A DNA stretch of 64,000 bases, taken from Lichina pygmaea (lineage: Eukaryota; Ascomycota; Lichinomycetes; Lichinales; Lichinaceae). Position numbers and translations under genes: made by a program. Within the stretch, counting starts at the first letter, position 1; every line of letters starts with the position of its first letter. Shown here in pieces: positions 36,953 through 47,441 of the stretch. The stretch spans positions 3,038,001 through 3,102,000 of the forward strand of contig OY730172.1 in NCBI GenBank assembly GCA_963422465.1, read 5' to 3'. The notes under the pieces were generated by a model. It saw nothing but the letters and a program-made list of their open reading frames with translations, was not told the DNA's origin and ran no database searches.

Positions 36953-38420
36953 ATGTCGCTACGGCGCTCGGCTCGAGTCGGCGCTCTGGCAGAAGCTGGA
37001 AGGATAGCAAGCACTGCTGCTAGGGAGGAGAAGGCTTCTTCAGCGCAGACTAGCACCCGGAAGAGTAAGGGCGCATCGACAAGGCCAACCCTCCAAAGCA
37101 ATCGTGCCGAGAATGGAGAGCAGATACCGCCAAGAAAGCGACGTCGCACAAAAGGAAGCGATGGCAAGCCGGCGTTGCGGTCCCAGCCGACGGTGACACC
37201 TTCCGCTGTGCGCTTGATGGCTACGCCTTACAGCCTGGGACAAGATAAGCATGCGACCCGGCCTCTCATGGATCGAGCGGCCGAGCCGCACGCGACGAAC
37301 GCGCCTCTGGTCTCGCCCGAGACGTCCCGGCGTGTTGCGTACTCCGACGAGGCCAAGAACGTTTCGCCGACCGAAGAAGACGCGCCGAAGCCGACGACGA
37401 CGACGGGCAAGCTGCTCGAGGAAGCATGTGCCCATCTGATCAAGGTCGATCCGAAGCTCAAGCTCCTCATCGACAGGCACCCCTGCCGGCTGTTTTCCCC
37501 TGAAGGGCTGGCCGAAGACATTGACCCTTTTCGGAGTCTGGCCAGTGGTATCATCGCTCAGCAGGTAGGTGGATGGGAGCTCCCTGTCACCGAGACACTG
37601 GACATCGAGCGGAAAACTAACGAGCACAGGTCTCCGGAGCGGCTGCCAAATCCATCAAGAATAAATTCGTGGCCCTCTTCCCTGAATCCACAACGAACGG
37701 AGACAATCCTGCTCACGACGACGATGACGAGAGTTATACCAGGCCCTCGGCCACTTTCCCGACGCCGTCACAGGTGGCATCGTCTGATCTGGCTCTCTTA
37801 AGAACGGCAGGGCTCTCCGGCAGAAAAGCCGAGTACATCAAAGGTCTCGCCGAGCGGTTTGTCAGCGGCGAGCTCAGCGCGGAGATGCTGATCGAGGCGA
37901 GTGACGAAGAAGTCTTCGAGAAGCTAACGGCAGTGCGCGGCTTGGGGCGATGGTCCGTCGAGATGTTTGCCTGCTTCGGGCTCAAACGAATGGATGTATT
38001 GTCGACTGGCGATCTAGGTGTACAGTATGTCATCGATATATCCCCCCCCCTCCCTTTCGAGACGTTTCAGTGTTCACGGCTAACTAGGCTGCTCTCGCCA
38101 TAGGAAGGGAATGGCGACGTATCTAGGCAGAGACGTCAGTAAGCTGAAAGCAAAAGGCGGTGGGAAATGGAAATATTTGTCTGAGAAGGACATGCTGGAC
38201 GTGTCGGCAAAGTTCGCTCCCTATAGGTCTATATATCTCCTGCTCAATCTCTTCGGCCAATCACTCTTCCCCTTACACCTCACGCCGTCCCCTGTCGTGT
38301 CTAGGCCATCGCACATCCAAGCCAGAAGCGTAAATGCACTGACGATAAGCCAGGAGCCTGTTCATGTGGTACATGTGGCGCATCGAAAACGTGGACGTTG
38401 ATGCCATGGAGACTGCGTAG
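36953..38420 (+). CDS. MAG1: DNA-3-methyladenine glycosylase, MAG1/AlkA type (HhH-GPD)
   Basis: Exons are 36953-37564, 37630-38024, 38104-38226 and 38354-38420, giving 398 aa. The enzyme removes alkylated purines in base-excision repair in the nucleus. The first 150 residues are low-complexity with a nuclear-signal-like PPRKRRRTKG. The glycosylase fold starts near 160 (LLEEACAHLIKVDPKLKLLI) with FRSLASGIIAQQ, then VSGAAAKSIKNKF. The helix-hairpin-helix/GPD segment is LTAVRGLGRWSVEMFACFG followed by LSTGDLGVQ, whose Asp (about 332) is the catalytic residue. The final exon encodes RSLFMWYMWRIENVD. An acidic DDDDE insertion near 230 is unusual but lies in a loop region. The last intron (127 nt) was chosen to restore the conserved end. 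Confidence 0.9.
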
Positions 38421-39368
38421 TACGGCACAGTTGTGATGGAGCAGACAGCGCAGTCGGTGCTAGCACTCGACTGTCTGTCGCTTTGATCCTCCAGAGCCGG
38501 GGTCCTACCCTTGATATCGATCTTCTTGGGGTTATCTTGTTGCAGCGCTATTCACGCCCCGAAGATACGTGCTGCAAGTCCAAACGTCCTGCTGCAGGTC
38601 GTTCGATGCATTAAATCTTTACCGGGTCTTGAGGGCTGCTGGGGTAGTTTGTTGCCGAAAGCTGGATACGTTGGTGGTAGCTTCTGGTGACTTTCTCTCT
38701 GTCCTAGTCCGCAATAGACGTTTGCGCTGGGTCTTCAGCTGTGCTCCACCGTATCCTACCCATTCCTTTTCTATATAATCCGTTGCTCCCCGTCCCGTCC
38801 CCTCCGGCTTCCACTCCTTCTTCGTCCTCTCACCCAGTCCCCCAACTCCCTCTGACTTACTTCATTAGCACTCACCGATCTTCTACCCTCGGCCGGACGA
38901 TCTCGTCATACGTAGGATCTGGTCTATGCTGCTCGTGCGACTCTAGTGTACATTACGAGAGACGTTAAGAAGACGGTCCACGAGGTGGCTACGTCGAGCG
39001 AGTGGCCGATAGCTGGGAGAGAATAGGATGGTATGCTATCGTATTGCATTCGAGGATATGGGGCGGAGAGAGAATTGCGGGTAGCTGGTGATTGACGAGC
39101 CGACGAGGATGCTGCACAGAGAGGCTTGGACGGCGTCTCAGCGTTCTTGATATATGCCTTCAGATTCAATGATACAGTACAATGAGGCAGAGCGGATGAT
39201 ACCGTAGTATAACGGTAGAGCCTCTTGGCCCTCGAACGAGTACACCTCTTCGTCGCTCGCCAGGTATCGATAGTCGATCATACTGTCAAACCACCCTCTG
39301 TTCGTCTTGTTCCCAGCTTTGGTCGGCTTTCCAGGTCGCCAGCACGGAACCATCCACCTGTAGACAGT
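38421..39368. other. 3' regions of convergent MAG1-like and QCR7 genes
   Basis: No gene is seen. A tRNA-like A-box at 39190-39215 was examined and rejected. Terminators of both flanking genes should lie here. Confidence 0.55.
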
Positions 39369-40046
39369 CTACTTCGTTTTCTTCGCCCTCCTGAAGATGG
39401 TCATGCTCTCCAGATCATCCCGCTCACGCGCTTCGGACTCGACTTCTTGGATGTAGGGCGTTAGATACATCTCGTCCTGTTTCAGGTGACATGGAGAGTA
39501 CATCGTTAGCCTTGGCCATGTCCATTTAGTCGGGTGTAGGAGATGGAACGAAACCAAATAGCAAGAGGAAGGGCGGAACGAACTTCTTCCGGCTTGGTCC
39601 ATTGATCTTTTGGTAGCAGTTGATGCTGAAGAGAGCACTGGTGAAACAGTCAGAATTAGTACATCCATCATCTTCGCCGACAAGGCCTCGAAACACCAAT
39701 GGGCAATTCTGGATGCACCATGTCCGCCACTGACCTGAAAGGCCCTTCGCATCCGGAATACTCGATCATATGCCTCCTTTGGTGGGAGGCGCTTCAGCGC
39801 CTTTTGGACCGTCTCGGATTCTTCGGGGATGAGATCGTCCACCCTGCAAACACTTCTTCATTAGCCCATGACTTGGCTATCGTCCGACATGCCATTGGCA
39901 GATGGGCGCTTCGATCCGGAAAGCTCGTACTTGAGGCCCAACTGTCGATATCCCGCTGCTTGACAATACCATGCCGCAATGGGCTTCACCAGCCGATACA
40001 GCCATGGCCTTGCCTGAATGAAGGGGAAAAGACTGGGTTGAGACAT
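39369..40046 (-). CDS. QCR7: Cytochrome bc1 complex subunit 7
   Basis: Exons are 40046-39931, 39843-39735, 39637-39584 and 39476-39369, giving 128 aa, the usual size for fungal Qcr7. It is a 14-kDa subunit of mitochondrial complex III on the matrix side, needed for assembly around cytochrome b. Family blocks are [62 protein letters not shown] and [20 protein letters not shown]. Four short exons (54-116 nt) are split by introns of 87-107 nt. The start is the Met that matches the family N-terminus; an upstream in-frame extension was not used. It is divergent from the mitochondrial carrier at 40853, with 806 bp between the two ATGs. Confidence 0.93.
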
Positions 40047-40852
40047 CTCGTCTGGACTACCTAGAGCGTCCCTTGTCCTGCTGACCGGAAAGGAGATGAT
40101 GGTCGACGCTCGTGGACGATGATCAGTATCGTTGGCGAAGCCGCGAAGCAACGGTCGTATGCCGAATTGGGGATAGCATAAAATTCTAGCGTCAATCTAG
40201 GTACTGTACGTACGGTACCTTGATTCGCACGTGACCATCAGCTTGAACCGGCGACCGAAGCAATGACGCCGTTTCGAATGCGCTGAGACTAATTCCTTCA
40301 GTTGGTATCTCATCTCACCAGCTGGTCTCTTGGATTCTATTCTTCTACTCCTTTGGAATCAGTCAATTGAGCTGCTGGATGCTGTCCTACGTCAATAAAG
40401 CAGGAACCCAGTCCCCGCCCCTACTGACAGTTCCCGCTACCGTACCGGGCCATTCTTCGGTTTGAACCCCACATCTTAGAGCTCCCCCCAATCCAAACAT
40501 CACTTCCTGGTTCTTGTGGCACCCTGCTCTCACAACAACCACAAACGCTATTTTGTGTGCGGAGATTGAATCTCGAGTGGTTTCGAGCTTTCCCACAAGT
40601 ATGATCAGACACCGTCGCTATAGGATCCACTCCATGGAGTGGCACACTCGGTAGCCATCAGTTGCATTGACTCGGAGCCCGCGCCGGTCAGCTAGCTGTA
40701 AGGTCCCGCAGAAAGTCCAGTGGGATGGGGCAGCGGAGACCAAGAAGATGTTCAGCATACTGAAGACGGTGTCCATCTAGTGTAGATACGAGCGCTGGTC
40801 TGCAGCAGTCTTGACGGGCTGGCACTCTGCCAAATAGGGTGCAGCTCGCACC
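40047..40852. promoter_or_regulatory. Shared upstream region of QCR7 and NDT1-type carrier
   Basis: These are 806 bp between two divergent start codons, both for mitochondrial proteins. A GTACTGTACGTACGGTAC palindromic block lies at about 40201-40218, close to QCR7. No gene lies within. Shared regulation is an inference from geometry alone. Confidence 0.5.
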
Positions 40853-42239
40853 ATGTCTTTGGATCGGAGTCAACCCCCCACCCCACGTTCACGGCCATAT
40901 GTAGAGCACACGAGCATCACATCGTCACCATCGCCTTTTGGCTATGGCAGTGCCAATGCCGCGATTGCGCTCAATGCACCAATTACTCGACTTGAGCTTT
41001 TTTCAACTCGTCTCTCTACACCCTTTGTCACCTCTATCAGTGGAGCAGTCAGCGGCATCGCATCGGGAGTCGTCACTTGTCCGTTGGATGTGATCAAGAC
41101 GAAGTTGCAAGCCCAGGGTGGTTTCCGATCTGCCACGGAGGGACGGACGAGTCCGCAGGTGGCCGCCTATCGAGGACTCGTGGGCACGGCGAATTCAATC
41201 CTGCGCGAAGATGGCATTCGAGGCATGTATCGGGGACTGTTTCCCATGGTCCTTGGCTACTTTCCAACCTGGGCCGTGTATTTCACTGTCTATGACCGAG
41301 CAAAGGGGTTTTGGTGCAAGCAGCTTGATCACGGTGGGTGCCAAGAACCTCTTCCGCCTCTGGTACATGGGCAGCTGATTGCTGGCAGAGGCTTCCGCCA
41401 GACGGAAACTGCTCGCTCATCTTCTCACATCGGTGACGGCGGGGACATGTTCGACCCTCGTCACAAATCCGATATGGGTGATCAAGACCCGTCTCATGTC
41501 CCAAGCGAGTTCCAACGGACCGACGACCGGTGGCGGACGAGCGCCGTGGCACTACCGCTCCACGTGGGATGCCGCGAACAAGATGTACGCCACGGAAGGC
41601 CTTGTCTCATTCTACTCGGGCCTGTCTCCGGCTCTCCTCGGACTGACCCACGTGGCCGTGCAATTTCCGCTGTACGAGTACCTCAAGTTCCAATTCACGG
41701 GGCTCGAGATGGGCGAGGAGCGGAATGACGGTCACTCGCAGTGGCTCGGCATCTCGGTGGCGACGGTCATCAGCAAGATCTGCGCCAGCACCGCCACGTA
41801 CCCGCACGAAGTGCTTCGAACCAGACTGCAAACGCAGCAGCGATCCATTGGTGGCAACGGAAGGGCTCCGTCTGCGTCTGCGCCTTGTCCTCTCCAAGGC
41901 GGCAGTGCGGGGGCATCTTATCTCAGCGACCACAGCCGACCACCAGGGTCATCTCCACCCTCTCCTCCCACGACTGCTGCTCCCTCCTCGTCAGCGCAAC
42001 CCTCGTCCCATAATCATCCGCCACCAGAAACCCCTCCCCGATATAACGGCATCCTTCCCACCATCCGCACCATTCTACGAGAAGAAGGCTGGCGCGCCTT
42101 CTATGTCGGCATGGGCACGAACATGATTCGCGCCGTGCCCGCCGCCGTCACCACCATCCTCACCTACGAATCCGTCGTCGGCAAGATCAAGCGGTTGCAA
42201 TCGGACGGGCAACGAAAGTTGAAGGCGTCGGATGAATAG
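40853..42239 (+). CDS. NDT1: Mitochondrial NAD carrier, NDT1/YIA6 type (SLC25 family)
   Basis: Exons 40853-41333 and 41389-42239 with a 55-nt intron give 443 aa. It is a three-repeat, six-helix inner-membrane carrier. Signature motifs are CPLDVIKTKLQ, NPIWVIKTRLM and YPHEVLRTRLQ. Flanking blocks GLFPMVLGYFPTWAVYFTVY and GLSPALLGLTHVAVQFPLYE are those of the NAD/pyrimidine-nucleotide carrier branch, and the Trp in the second motif is typical of it. In yeast Ndt1 imports NAD+ into the matrix. The N-terminal 50 residues are Ser/Pro-rich. A long Ser/Pro insertion (about residues 330-375) before the last repeat is common in filamentous fungi. A pyrimidine-nucleotide or FAD carrier is the main alternative. 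Confidence 0.87.
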
Positions 42240-43902
42240 CGTTTCTGAGCCGGTCTCTCCTTTGAAATTTCACTTCTTTCCACTCTCCCGTTCGGCCCAT
42301 TCAACGCTTATGGGTATATCTTACTCTCGCTCGTCTCTCTTTCCTACTTGATTTCCTTTCGTTCTTCCCTCCCTCCCTCCCTCCCTCGGTCTCTGATCCC
42401 TCGGTTTCGAACAGGGCTACTTTTTTTCTCTCCTTTCAGTCTTCCTCTCCCCACCTGGAAGCACTTTGTTTCTTGGGACATGGACTCAGGTCTCGGGACA
42501 GTGACTCGAGACAGCCACTCGGGGACTCGGGGGCTCGGGAACTCGGAAATTGGATTTTGGAATGTCGGATTGTTCTTGTGATCCTCCAGCCTTCGCCGTG
42601 CGGACCTTCGCATCCATTTTCTTTACTCTCAAGACCCGATCTTTTTGGCGAACCGCAGTGCAGCACGACCGGCCATTATTAGTATTGTTCTTCTTTTCCT
42701 TCATCCTCCTTCTCTTCTTCGTCTCCCTCTTCTCCCACCTCTTCTGCTTATCCTTGTCGTCACCGTCGTCCTGCTGTTACGAGTAGCCACTCACCATAGT
42801 GCACCCCTATCATCATTGATAACATTACTACTACTACTACGAAGTGTTCTTACCAGTGCCAGTCACCGTAAGCATCTCATGTTTGTGACTGTACTCTGTA
42901 GTGGTGGTGGTAGTATCCAGTCAGAGATAGAGGTACAGATGAGCAGTCATGGCGGTATATCATAGTAACAATATACTCTCAAAGTCAAGTCCTCCAACCT
43001 CAAAAATCTCAAAGTGGACATGCTACTTATCGAAAGGTACTCATCAGATGTTATCTGCTCTGATCTGACCCGCTCTACTCTGACCTGATCCAAGTCTTCA
43101 ACTCAAATCAACATCTTCTGGCTCAACATTCTGATCTGCCCTGATCTGATCTGACCTGAATGATCTGGAGTTTAAATTTATTTTGACAAGTATGATCCAA
43201 TCTGGTCTGTGATCTGGTCTGTGATCTGATCTGTGATCTGATCTGTGATCTGATCTGTGATCTGATCTGTGATCTGATCTGTGATCTGATCTGTGATCTG
43301 ATCTGTGATCTGTGATTTGTTCTGCTTTGATCTGATCTGATCTGGTCTGATTTGATCACAATCAACTTGATCTGTGAGTGCTGATTCCATCAGAGTTTCC
43401 AGCTCCATATAATGATTATGATCTGGATTGGCTTGATGCGACTTGACTTGATCTGGCTAGATCTGATTGGAGTCAACTTGATTTGGCTGGAGCTGACTTG
43501 ACATGATCTAGGTTGCTAATTTGGATGAATCCAGTAGTGCAAGCTGAATACAAACAAGTTGACAAGTAAGGAATTACTTATCACTCTCGAAGATAGGTAG
43601 CCAGTGTTAAGTATGTACCTTGGTCGGAGTTTGTGCAAAATGGACTTTTGTCTCACTTCGTTATGTCGAGGAAAGTGAATCCTCCTCCGAGACACTTTGA
43701 ATCACCTTGGAGAAAGTCCAATGTCCCAAGTCCAATGTTCAACGTTCAATGTCCTATGCCCAATGTCCCACGCTATAACACACACCTGGTGCTACCACGT
43801 CTCATTCCCTCTGCATAGGACAGAAAATCCTTTCCCCCCCCCCTCCCCCCCCAACTCCCTCCACGAAGGAACAAAAGACAAAAGAGTTCATTATGGTGAT
43901 TA
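42240..43902. other. 3' region and repeat-rich intergenic DNA
   Basis: There is no gene. CT-rich runs (42340-42460, 42690-42780) follow the carrier gene. From about 43040 to 43500 the sequence is dominated by GATCTG words. From 43700 to 43770 the word CCAATGTCC recurs loosely. A C-rich run sits at 43830-43850. Confidence 0.6.
43199..43316. repeat. 12-bp minisatellite, unit GTGATCTGATCT
   Basis: About ten head-to-tail copies of a 12-bp unit are embedded in a wider GATC-rich tract (about 43040-43500). On the minus strand the unit reads as a four-residue repeat, SQIR. Open frames there reflect the repeat rather than a gene. Confidence 0.9.
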
Positions 43903-45924
43903 TCATAGAACTCCCCGCGAGGGCGATATCCCGCTCGCGATAGGCTTGCATTTGAAGTGCCCGGCACAGTGGTCCGTGCAGCGTTGGATGCCCCATGCCT
44001 ATTTGATTCACGATATATTGAGTTTAGTGAGATTTTCCTTTCTCTGAGAGCCTGTATGGAGAGGGGTTGGATAGATATGACATCGTGAAGGTAGGGTAAG
44101 GAAAGGAGGATAGAAGCCGGAGGGGGAGGGGGGGTGAATGGGAGACGTAAGCACGCGAAAGACATGAGAGGAGCAAAGGGGGTTATCCTGATATCCTGAT
44201 TGTGGAAATTCAAAGAGAAAGGATAGGAGAGCATTGAAACTTACATGCACCGGACATTTGATGTAACAAATGTTCGCGCGCGAGCAGCTTTTGAATGACC
44301 TTTGGTGCTTGTCCATGTAGAGGTTGAAGTCGTATGTTTTGCAGTCGGGCGTGTCTTTGACGTCCCAGCTGCGCAAACCGCCGATGATGCCTGTGGGGTA
44401 GCAGGACTCGATGAAGGAAGCCTGCGATTCCGCCGCGCTCTCGGGCTCGTCGGGTCGGGTTCTGTACCGATCGGTCCCGAGGGATGATCGCGTCCCAGGT
44501 GTCGCGGACGGGTCCTTGTCGTCTGGGCCGGTCGAGTACGGCAGTCTAGCCGCGTATGGGTTGATACGAGGTACCGGTGTCTCCGGAGATCCCGGCGATA
44601 ACGGCGCTGTTGGATCCGGATACTCCGTGTTCAATTCAGGCAGCTCTGGTAACGGGGGCATCTTTGGCAACTGTGGCATCGGGGGCAACTCTGCCCGCGA
44701 CGTTGGACCCTTCTCCGTGATTTTATCCACTGTCGCCCAATACCTGTCCAATTTCTCGTAGTACTGATCCATTGCTCGTTCGTACTCATCCATCGCTAGG
44801 TCGTACTCCTTCCAAATCTCAGACCTTTGAGCGGTGGACTGCGGCTCGCGCAGCGGCGGGTCTTCCGCTGACGAAGGCTGGTTCTGCCCTGGCGTTACCT
44901 GGTCTTCGAGGTCCCGCGAGCGCTCGAAATTCGCATTCGGGAAGGGTGGAAGAGTGAACTCGCCTGCCGAGGAGCGTATGGTTAGAATAAACCGTGCAGC
45001 AGTCAAGCCATCCAGATACTGACCGCGCATAGGTGGTAAGTCGGTAAAGTCTGGATCCTCAAGCTCATCATCATCCTCAAGCGGAGGAGTCTCTGGGGGG
45101 TTTCCTGTACGCTTCTGCGGTGGTGGTAGATCGGCATTTGGTGGGGCACCTGCTACTGGTAGCGGGCTCGCCTTCTGTACCGGACCTGCCTTTGGTAGCG
45201 GAGGTCTCGATGGCGGGGATGGCTTTGGCAAAGGGTTCGAGGCCGATCCTGGTACTCGATCAAGACCCGGTAACGAAAACAGCTGCGATAAATCTGGAGT
45301 TTTCCCGTTCGACGATGGCCGGTTGCGCGATGATGGGGGCTTGAGGTTGAGCAAGCCGTCGGAAGGGAACAGCCCATTCTCTTTTTCCGGCAGCTCAAGG
45401 GAGGGATTGATAGTATCCAAGGCGTTTGATTTAGGTAGCAAAGGATCGGCAGATCTCGAGCCAAAGGGACCACCGATTGTGAATGGCGACGATGTTGCAG
45501 GGCTGGAAGAAACTGCAGGAGCGGGCTCCAAGAACGACGGTTTCCCTAGTCCCTCGAGGAGGTCGAAAGGAGGAAGATTCGGCGCAGACTTCTGGTCTGA
45601 TGGCTTCTCCTGCGCTGGTATTTCCGACCTGGCCTGCAATTTCGAACGCCCAGTGTCTCCTAATGGGTCATTGGCCAGTGTTCGGAGTCTGGACGATGCA
45701 CGTCGGTGACCCGATGACGGTGGAAAAGACGCTGGCCCCGGCCTTCGAGGCAGCAGTCTAGGCTCCCGGACAGGGAGGTCCGGGGCTGTCTCCGCGCTGA
45801 ACGGCTCATCTCGTCTCTGAAGCGACGCAGATGATGTTGATGGATCTTTCAACTTCCATAGAACAGGCAAGGCCCCAGCCTGTGCAACGTATAAAGCGAG
45901 CACCGACAGCTCCCCGAGGCGCAT
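43903..45924 (-). CDS. Secreted proline-rich protein with eight-cysteine C-terminus
   Basis: Exons are 45924-45024, 44963-44245 and 43998-43903, giving 571 aa. The first intron is 60 nt and in phase, so it could be retained. I do not recognise a family. An N-terminal signal peptide is clear (MRLGELSVLALYVAQAGA-LP). About 330 residues rich in Pro, Ser and Leu follow, then an acidic EDDDELEDPDF patch, a short helical stretch (DEYERAMDQYYEKLDRYW) and more PxLP repeats. The last about 75 residues hold all eight cysteines (SCYP, DCKT, SCSR, NICY, IKCP, QRCT, DHCA, FKCK), suggesting four disulfides. The third exon was found because it completes that pattern and ends in a stop. Likely extracellular or wall-associated. 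An effector or adhesion role is only a guess. Confidence 0.72.
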
Positions 45925-47441
45925 CGTGAGCAACGAGTGCAGGACGGCGTCTCTCGCAGAGAGGTAGCCAATCCGAGATGCAAGAAGAACGCCCCCTCAC
46001 GCCCTTTCGCCAGAGACAGAGGCAGGAAAAATGGCGCCATTACGGCAAAGCTGAGGAAACAAACCCGACGAAACGAAACTTCAGCCCGTCAGTCGAATCT
46101 GCCCCTCGACGGTATGTCACGGCACCAGCGCATGAGCTTAATGCTGAACACGGGATCCTTGGGAGCAAGACCCCTCCTCGTACAGGCGTACGCTTCCACG
46201 GCTTCCTCCAACTTGTCCGAAAGAAGCTATCCCCGCGATCTCGTCGTGGCAGACGAGCGCGTGGCTGCCCGCGATCGTCGCTCAAATACGTATGTACGAG
46301 CTTCTGCCTTGACGCCAATTCACATCTGGGATCGCGTTTCCCATTGGAGAATCGTGCCATTGCCCGGGACCGTCCATCTTTCGGCGGCGATAACCGATCG
46401 CCATCCACAGTCGTCCTTCGAAACCGATGCCAGTGACAAGGGACGCCCCTTGTCGCTCGATCATCGCCGTCTCGGCTCTGGTTTGACGCTCTTGTTTGAA
46501 CCACAGAAAGCAGCATACGTACTCCGTACGTACGCGTGGTACGGTATGGCAAAGTAGCTTAATCATGACGTCTGACAATGTCTTGCCTCAACCACGCTTA
46601 TGGGTCAAGGATTGGTAGAGGGGCACACGTGGGGCGTACCGGTACAAGCATCTTACGAGGGTGGGGACCGAAAAGTAACGCTAGAACAACGCTGCTTGCA
46701 GTGCGGAGTACGTACGGAAATAGTCTGTACGAAGTAAGCTTGCTTTAGGCTGTCGGCCTCGATCGAAGACTCGACTTGGAGAAAGTATTCGTCGAATCCA
46801 CGACGATAAAGTTGTGGCACTACTTCGCGCGTACCGGTACCGTACGGAGTACTGTCGGCGATGAATTTGAGCACTTTATAAACAACTGTTCCAGAAGAGG
46901 CGGCACCACTTTCGCTGTAGATGGCAGAGTAGTGGTTTCTCAGTGAGACAGTACTTCTGTTCTCCGTACGACAGATGCAGAGCTGATTTCTTCACTGTGT
47001 CGAGTAGCAACTCAAACCAACACTGGGAATAGGCGGGGAGCAGCTAGATTGGCAGGTTGAACAGGGGGCAATCTCAAAGTGCTGGAATATAGCTATAGAA
47101 TCACGCCGTATATACGTAGAACCAATCTGACTTATTGGGCAGCATCTCATAGACAAGTCGCCATACCAAGGCCACCTGATTTTTCAGCTATCGAGGTCCT
47201 TGGTCGGCCAGTGATCTCTTACTGAAGGCGTCATCTGGTAGGTTGATAGTGCTACCAAGTCATAGCCTGTACTTCTGTCCCCAGTCCTACTCTTGGTAGT
47301 TCGAGTTCCAGATCCAAGTACTTCAAGATTGTACAGTAATGCAGCTCTACTTGGTTCCAGCGCCAATCCAAGGCTCAAACCGGCTTCGTTGACAGCGTCA
47401 CCGGAAGGAACGTGTCCTGACGAAGCAAAATGCTTGCTCAT
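45925..47441. other. Intergenic with palindrome clusters
   Basis: No gene is supported. A 206-codon frame (45937-46557 plus) and its antisense look like shadows with no domains. GTACGT-type clusters lie at about 46505-46545 and 46700-46860. The region spans the promoter of the secreted protein gene and the 3' side of MCP2. Confidence 0.5.

Noticed and set aside
39185-39240. tRNA-like A-box (TAGTATAACGGTAGAG)
   Set aside because: No acceptor stem, anticodon loop or GTTCRA T-arm can be folded around it.
43123-43408. SQIR/TDQI repeat proteins on the minus strand
   Set aside because: Translations of the GATC minisatellite without a promoter-side gene structure or non-repeat domain.
45937-46557. 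206-codon plus-strand frame with an antisense partner
   Set aside because: Both strands are open, no domain, no signal or bias; probably promoter DNA.
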